Of a stretch of DNA of 64,000 nucleotides, positions 62,101 through 64,000 are shown piece by piece (the first letter of the stretch is position 1; each line of letters begins with the position of its first letter). The stretch is from Mytilus californianus (Eukaryota > Mollusca > Bivalvia > Mytilida > Mytilidae). Made by a program: the position numbers and the translations under genes. Below the pieces are notes generated by a model that was given only the letters and a program-made list of their open reading frames with translations, did not search any database and was not told the origin of the DNA. Location: positions 9,672,001-9,736,000 of the forward strand of contig NW_026262659.1 of NCBI RefSeq assembly GCF_021869535.1, given 5' to 3'.

Positions 62101-62783
62101 TGATCTTGAGGCAAAAGTAGAGAAGTCGACATATTGAAGATTGTTAAGTCTGTCATTTTTGTTTAACGTTTGTTCCGTCAGATCCGTTTCATTATTGAGA
62201 AATAAATGTTTGTTGATATAATAGTAACTTCTCAGTCTAATATAAATACCATTGGCAAAACATCGCATGCGATTTACCTGTCTATTAATGTGATTCAAAA
62301 TTAACTGTTAACTGTTAAGCCTAGTCCTTACCTGAGCAGGTAATCCAGGTATCTGAACCTGTAGCTGATATTCAGCCTGAATGGCCCGCAACTCCAATTT
62401 TCTCGTTTCTAAGAATAGATCGTCTTGTGGTAAACATGTGTCATGATTGAAAAAGTAACGACCATTTGCTTTGATCCATTTCATTGCTGGGAATACGAAT
62501 GTGATGCTGTTTTTCTTATTGGTGACTTCAATCCAATCTAAATACCAGTTGCTATACAAACCACAATTGTCTCGCCGTAGTTCAATTCTCTGGACTTCAG
62601 AAATGTTGACTTCGGAATCAATAGAAAATTTATCAATCTCACCTCTTTCAAAATCGTTTTTAAAAAAGTTATCAAGTGTGCACTCTTTTGTCTGGAGACC
62701 TTTTCCATGCAGAATGATATAGACATTAGCATCTGTCCCCGATCCCTTTTGGTCTCCAGTCTTGACTGTAATGTTATATGACG
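38018..62783 (-). CDS. PLAT-domain lipoxygenase gene, 15 exons seen, 5' exon missing
   Basis: Animal-type lipoxygenase: a non-haem iron dioxygenase that adds O2 to polyunsaturated fatty acids to give hydroperoxides (eicosanoid/oxylipin pathway), probably cytosolic with Ca-dependent membrane docking through the PLAT domain. Exons (high to low coordinate): 62783-62332, 59816-59772, 57821-57693, 56620-56523, 55715-55580, 53935-53840, 52823-52727, 52275-52158, 51855-51763, 50046-49986, 48021-47913, 45501-45410, 44994-44821, 40437-40274, 38132-38018. Every border is GT-AG and all phases join, giving 658 residues plus TAA; animal LOXs are usually about 660-720. PLAT is residues 1-112 or so, the rest is the catalytic domain. 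Predicted iron ligands, aligned by eye to human 5-LOX (His367/372/550, Asn554, Ile673), are His349, His354, His537, Asn541 and terminal Ile658. The start codon is not in the exons seen. Substrate and positional specificity cannot be read from this. A 5-LOX-like or other animal LOX is certain; the orthologue is not. Confidence 0.95.
39215..40165 (+). mobile_element. Retroelement fragments inserted in the last LOX intron
   Basis: 39225-39570 is the 3' tail of the 10.8-13.1 kb family ('gaggtataggggaaggttga', 'aggttgttgtctctttgaca'). 39700-40150 is a degraded RT-related piece with 'cggactcagtcatgagatgg' and 'tgaccgctatggagtatc', like 18560-18620. Both are absent from the matching place in the duplicate at 35230-35440, so they arrived after the duplication or were lost there. 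Confidence 0.7.
40274..40437 (-). CDS. LOX exon 14 (penultimate)
   Basis: 164 nt, residues 567-620 plus 2 nt. Acceptor TTTTTTAAAG, donor GTAAGT. Reads SPVTIATILKTIPNRD, then VTKVLSEKATKSLGDFEK and a helix ending KVVEE. This matches the LOX segment 'i...lpd......a....LS....E..lG.y'. A decayed duplicate lies at 35542 and above. Confidence 0.94.
40438..42640. other. Intron 13 of the LOX gene, left part: repeats
   Basis: 40596-40660 and 41180-41290 are pieces of the 'gttgtctcattggcaat' family (minus). 40845-41070 is related to the 15.9-kb repeat. 41483-41735 and 41870-42130 are two inverted copies of the 31.0-kb retroelement tail, arranged in tandem. 42110-42290 is the 'cgcgcg' repeat. Confidence 0.6.
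42648..42825 (+). repeat. Three tandem hairpin units
   Basis: Units start at about 42649, 42708 and 42758 ('aggtctttccacttttc'). Spacing varies with the number of 'att' repeats between units (six, two, then three). Each contains an 11-bp inverted repeat with a short loop. Confidence 0.9.
43500..44070 (+). repeat. Five 114-bp tandem repeats
   Basis: Unit starts at about 43500, 43614, 43728, 43842 and 43956 ('gagaccggaagtgacatttt'). Each unit has two 'accggaagtg' motifs, 'ttatctccctttttacagg' and 'aaaccatatatttttggaat'. Because 114 is a multiple of three, both strands show open frames that repeat every 38 residues. The first unit is the most diverged. Confidence 0.92.
44195..44650 (+). repeat. 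Dispersed repeat fragments in LOX intron 13
   Basis: 44200-44340 has 'attccggagcacctgagatt' as at 18755. 44515-44650 is a plus-strand 'gttgtctcattggcaat' unit with 'ggcgttgtcagtttattttc', repeated inverted at 56965-57050. Confidence 0.6.
44821..44994 (-). CDS. LOX exon 13: third His and Asn iron ligands
   Basis: Fifty-eight codons (509-566), phase 0 to phase 0, acceptor GTATTGCAG, donor GTTTGT. The core reads TCSAGHAAANFQQYD, equivalent to the animal LOX signature SAQHAAVNFGQYD, then YP and PPKDK. His537 and Asn541 are iron ligands. Two usually conserved positions differ: Gly for Gln before the His, and Gln for Gly after the Asn-Phe. Confidence 0.97.
45410..45501 (-). CDS. LOX exon 12
   Basis: 92 nt, completing Ser478 then residues 479-508. 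Acceptor ATGTACAG, donor GTTTGT. Reads LTADYELQSWGAELV then DDGGVGIL, matching the family pattern 'v..D.ELQ.W..e....g.'. Confidence 0.94.
45814..45844. other. Perfect short hairpin
   Basis: 13-bp arms 'aaaataatgacct' and 'aggtcattatttt' around a 5-nt loop, in LOX intron 11. Function unknown. Confidence 0.6.
46155..46220 (+). repeat. Dispersed SINE-like repeat
   Basis: Plus-strand copy of the 4893-4965 unit: 'ttgattgattgatggttact', 'taacgtccagtggcaaat', 'ttcatgcatgttcaggacga'. Confidence 0.65.
46920..47083. mobile_element. Long fold-back palindrome in LOX intron 11
   Basis: Left arm 46920-46982 ('cagataatgcatattttaag', then 'cttgtcgtagaacacacc', then 'ggggtgtcaggattg') is complementary to right arm 47022-47083. 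Between them a smaller hairpin has 'gaaagacc' and 'ggtctttc'. No protein. The rest of the intron shows nothing recognisable. Confidence 0.85.
47913..48021 (-). CDS. LOX exon 11: YxxRDD motif
   Basis: 109 nt, residues 442-477 plus 1 nt. Acceptor ATTTTACAG, donor GTAAGT. Reads GAYHMRDDALLLYDAIKTY, the LOX motif 'Y.yRdD.l.iw.ai..fv...v..YY', ending KYVLLYY. Confidence 0.95.
48680..49910 (-). repeat. Array of 'cgcgcg' dispersed repeats in LOX intron 10
   Basis: Successive, partly deleted copies start near 48690, 49015, 49240, 49505 and 49785, each with 'acgcgcg' or a worn form, 'cgagactcatcag'-like sequence and 'cacagtttgaagtccaaat'. The first two also share about 160 bp of 3' flank ('aatataatgccaggaacgcc', 'cagtttgttacagtaaattt'), so a local duplication made part of the array. 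Confidence 0.75.
49986..50046 (-). CDS. LOX exon 10: P-x-DL-x-x-RG motif
   Basis: 61 nt. Acceptor CATTTTAG, donor GTATGT. Completes Ser421 and reads MSFWKLDLHGTLPEDLKNRG, the conserved 'l.....P.dl..RG' segment. Phases fit exon 9 (2 nt in) and exon 11 (phase 0). It follows exon 9 directly; an open stretch between them does not fit the phases. Confidence 0.92.
50190..50520 (-). repeat. Dispersed mussel repeat in LOX intron 9
   Basis: Minus-strand copy of the 19.45-kb family: 'agatgtggtatgatttttaa', 'ggatccggcatgccataatg', 'aaccaacgacctgattta' and 'gactttggacaggcacata'. The rest of the intron (50521-51762) shows no exon that fits. Confidence 0.7.
51763..51855 (-). CDS. LOX exon 9: stereocontrol residue
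   Basis: 93 nt. Acceptor ATTCTTCAG, donor GTGAGA. Begins SLALVALINPDGIIDK (with the split Ser390) and ends HIMRK. Ala392 lies 38 residues after His354, the same spacing as Ala410 after His372 in 5-LOX, so it is the 'Coffa site' residue. The G..GH/F spacing before the next exon fits the family. Confidence 0.93.
52158..52275 (-). CDS. LOX exon 8: second iron-ligand His
   Basis: 118 nt. Acceptor TTTTGTAG, donor GTATTC. Reads NYTHLMMEGISVAT, then ALQHPILKLLDPH and LMAIN. The His of YTHL (residue 354) is five residues after the first ligand, as in the family; the HP(I/V)..LL.PH motif follows. The frame runs into the next exon through the split codon AG/T (Ser390). Confidence 0.95.
52727..52823 (-). 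CDS. LOX exon 7: first iron-ligand helix
   Basis: 97 nt, residues 319-350 plus 1 nt. Acceptor TATAACAG; donor GTATAA, weaker than the others. Reads FLPSDPKYTWMLAKMW then HQSLTH. These are the PSD.y.W.LAK.W motif and the helix giving the first His ligand (His349). The codon after Leu350 is split A/AT with the next exon and gives Asn351. Confidence 0.95.
53111..53262. mobile_element. Small MITE in LOX intron 6
   Basis: Left end 'tggattcatttattttagtg' and right end 'ccacgaataatattgaatc' are imperfect inverted repeats around a 100-bp centre that includes 'cacgaaatccacgaaaac'. The remaining intron sequence (52824-53110, 53263-53839) shows nothing. Confidence 0.6.
53840..53935 (-). CDS. LOX exon 6: substrate-cavity strand
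   Basis: Thirty-two codons (287-318), phase 0 to phase 0, acceptor ACTTGCAG, donor GTAAGT. Reads MTCPLILFYFNDS...LMPIAIQLFQ, matching the family pattern 'aP..Ly......l.PiaIQL.q' that runs into the conserved PSD motif of the next exon. Confidence 0.94.
53936..55579. other. LOX intron 5, no other gene seen
   Basis: Short frames on both strands at 54558-55030 have no motif. No repeat recognised with confidence. Confidence 0.5.
55580..55715 (-). CDS. LOX exon 5
   Basis: 136 nt, completing codon 241 (Asn), then residues 242-286. Acceptor GTCGTAG, donor GTAAGT. Contains LEGKTMKQVMDGKKLFIINL, which matches the conserved 'gk.l...i..G.lFivd' segment of animal LOXs before the catalytic core. Confidence 0.92.
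56037..56102. repeat. Hairpin in LOX intron 4
   Basis: Arms 'agcttatcgtacacttcg' plus 'tttaaa' and 'tttaaacgaaatgtacgata' plus 'agct' are complementary over 24 bp with one mismatch, around a 17-nt A+T loop. Confidence 0.8.
56523..56620 (-). CDS. LOX exon 4: FGRQRL motif
   Basis: 98 nt, residues 209-240 plus 2 nt of the next codon. Acceptor ATACACAG, donor GTAAGT. The stretch DDAQFGRQRLSSLN matches the family pattern D..FG.Q.L.G.NP, followed by LCTTIPQ (family: C..iP). The family Gly in 'L.G.N' is replaced by Ser. Confidence 0.92.
56621..57692. other. LOX intron 3: repeat fragment only
   Basis: 56965-57050 is an inverted fragment of the repeat at 44560-44640 ('aaactgacaacgccatgaga'). It overlaps a short hairpin, 'catgctccgttaag...' near 57050. 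Nothing else recognised. Confidence 0.5.
57693..57821 (-). CDS. LOX exon 3
   Basis: Forty-three codons (product residues 166-208), phase 0 to phase 0, acceptor AAAACAG, donor GTAAAT. Encodes a helical stretch ending KAFGVPE. Sequence conservation in this part of animal LOXs is low, so the call rests on open frame, phase and both splice sites. Confidence 0.87.
58345..58560 (+). repeat. Retroelement tail fragment in LOX intron 2
   Basis: Same tail as 18880-19110: 'agaggttttgctagctataa', 'gcctgtaccaggacagga', 'ttccattcgtttgatgag' and 'ccatggagttcggtattttt'. The rest of the intron (57822-59771) holds the MITE at 59252-59441 and plain sequence. Confidence 0.72.
59252..59441. mobile_element. MITE with 29-bp inverted ends in LOX intron 2
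   Basis: Left end 'ggtaaattcagtactgttc' + 'agacaaatcg' and right end 'cgaattgtct' + 'gaacagtactgaatttatc' are complementary at 27 of 29 positions. A third copy of the 'attcagtactgttc' core lies inside near 59291. Confidence 0.8.
59772..59816 (-). CDS. LOX exon 2 (45-nt micro-exon)
   Basis: Fifteen codons reading VKKLPEDEKFSFHYK, phase 0 at both ends. Acceptor TTTTTTTCAG, donor GTGAGT. The LPxDE(K)F motif is the normal start of the LOX catalytic domain after the PLAT linker, and it joins in frame to the exons either side. Confidence 0.88.
59817..62331. other. LOX intron 1 of those seen: repeats, no other gene
   Basis: 61075-61195 has a diverged SINE-like unit ('ggatggatggattgttttac'). 61210-61290 is a 'gttgtctcattg' fragment (plus). 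No exon was found to fit between the phase-0 ends at 62332 and 59816. Confidence 0.5.
62332..62783 (-). CDS. LOX exon 1 of those seen: PLAT domain
   Basis: 452 nt: 2 nt of a split codon, then 150 codons, ending at CAG before donor GTAAGG. The acceptor is a long T-rich tract ending AACAG. It opens SYNITVKTGDQ and holds the PLAT beta-sandwich, including NWYLDWIEV and the FPAMKWI strand whose Trp matches a membrane-contact Trp of 5-LOX, followed by the LPQDD linker into the catalytic domain. No ATG lies in frame inside the exon near its start. An upstream exon must supply Met and one base of the split codon; I found no convincing one between 62784 and 64000. Confidence 0.93.
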
Positions 62784-64000
62784 CTGTTAATGAAATAGAA
62801 AAATAGATATATTTGATTAGCATGAGAAACACAAATTGTATGCATCATTTTTTAATCAGGTTGAAAACGCACTCTGATCATTTACAGTATATTTGTATCT
62901 TATTACAGTCAGCCATGTTCACTCTTAATTTATTTGTTTTAAGTTAACTTTTTTCATTTAAGCCATATACCACCTCAGCAAATTAAGTTGTTTCAAACAC
63001 ATGTTCAGCCCTTTCACGCTTCATAGACCCTTTTGGTATTAAATATAGTTCAATATTTTGTACTTTTATTGAATATTATCAATATTTGTTTTTATTAACT
63101 TCTAAATTTTCGTCATGAAAGGCAACGTTTTAATATTTCAGGAATATTCTCTTTTCCATTGATACAAATTTAGAACAGATGCTGGTACAACTTTTTCCTG
63201 GTCTATTATCTTTCTACAGTAAACCATAGATGTATATAAACTCATCATAGATACCAGGATTGAAATTGTGTACGCCAGACGCGCGTTTCATGTACAATAG
63301 ACTTGTCAGTGACGCTCGAATAAAAATAAAATAAAATGCCCAAATAAGTACGAAGTATGAAGAGCACTGAGGACTCAAAATTTCTTAAAGTTTTGGCAAA
63401 TACACCTAAGGTAATTTATTCATTGGTGTTGAAAATCCATAGTATTTCAAGATTCAGAATTTTGTATACAGATAATTTATAATTATGACCATATCAATGA
63501 TAATTCATGTCAACACAGAAGTGTTGATTATGAGAACACAATGTATATAAAAAATAAATCATCAAAATATATTTATTGCCTATAATACATATTTGAGATT
63601 TTTTGTAGTATATAAAAATTCATTTCAAAGTAAGCATACAATGTAATGACAAATTAATGTATGGACTTTTTTGCTATTTTTGCATTATCAAATTCTTCCA
63701 ATGGAAAGATTCGTAATACAGTTTATATTCACGTTCTTAAATTTGTTCAAGTAATGCTTAAAGGCCTATGAAACATTAACAATATTCATACAAGCATATA
63801 AACATACACGCAAAATATGAATTATGAGTTATTCATTTTATATTCTGAGGTTATTATGATTAACAGCTTAAATTTCTGTTCTTTTTCTTAATCAACAATT
63901 ACATAATTACATACTCCATATTTCATATACATGTACTAGTACATTAAAAAAATATAGTGTCTTTTAAATCAAGTTGGTAGGCTTCTCGCCTTGGATAATG
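62784..64000. other. 5' side of the LOX gene; start exon not found
   Basis: 63235-63460 is a minus-strand copy of the 'cgcgcg' repeat ('cgccagacgcgcgtttcat', 'gaagagcactgaggact'). I found no ATG exon whose donor leaves the single base needed to join the PLAT exon, so the start probably lies beyond the window. Confidence 0.45.

Noticed and set aside
62784..62832. In-frame ATG at 62832 giving a hydrophobic, signal-like N-terminus (MFLMLIKYIYFSISLTA) for the LOX
   Set aside because: The stretch is the T-rich tract and AG of a splice acceptor, matched at the other PLAT exon. Animal LOXs are normally cytosolic with SYxV close to the start Met.

Overview
The window is animal nuclear DNA: A+T-rich, intron-rich, and packed with decayed transposable elements. 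Several dispersed repeats (the 'gttgtctcattggcaat' family, the 'cgcgcgtctggcgta' family, the 'aggtctttccactttt' hairpin family) are ones I associate with mytilid bivalve genomes, so a mussel (Mytilus or a close relative) is the best guess. That rests on memory of these repeats, not on a search. Nothing bacterial, viral or CRISPR-like was seen, and I found no tRNA or rRNA genes.

The one well-supported gene is a lipoxygenase (LOX) on the minus strand, spanning 62783 down to 38018 (24.8 kb). Fifteen exons could be defined by eye. All have GT-AG borders, and the reading phase matches at all fourteen junctions. They encode 658 residues: an N-terminal PLAT/C2-like domain, then the catalytic domain with all five predicted iron ligands (three His, one Asn, the C-terminal Ile). 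Only the start codon is missing. Exon 1 here begins with 2 nt of a split codon, so a short 5' exon must lie upstream, probably beyond position 64000.

Immediately 3' of it (34.0-36.4 kb) is a diverged duplicate of the gene's 3' end. It holds a copy of the penultimate exon broken by a stop codon, a deletion and a lost splice donor, plus a copy of the last exon that is still intact. At 5602-6065 (minus) a second intact PLAT exon of the same type carries its own start codon. It marks the 5' end of a neighbouring paralogue that runs off the left edge. The locus is therefore a same-strand tandem LOX cluster: gene at 62.8-38.0 kb, broken 3' copy at 35.7-34.5 kb, next gene starting at 6.1 kb.

The rest is intron and intergenic DNA filled with repeats. 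These include reverse-transcriptase retroelement remnants (Penelope-like in appearance) at 7.8-8.6, 10.8-13.1, 16.2-17.2, 18.4-19.1, 23.5-24.3 and 39.2-40.1 kb; a folded-back LINE fragment at 17.7-18.0 kb; long palindromes at 10.6 and 46.9 kb; nested MITE-like elements at 9.3-9.9 kb; a composite element with tandem hairpins and five 114-bp repeats at 42.6-44.15 kb; and many short dispersed repeats. A few short open stretches (4.1, 13.4, 14.1, 31.3 kb) look protein-like but cannot be assigned. I saw no novel molecular system. The most interesting material is the lipoxygenase cluster and its possibly usable spare last exon.
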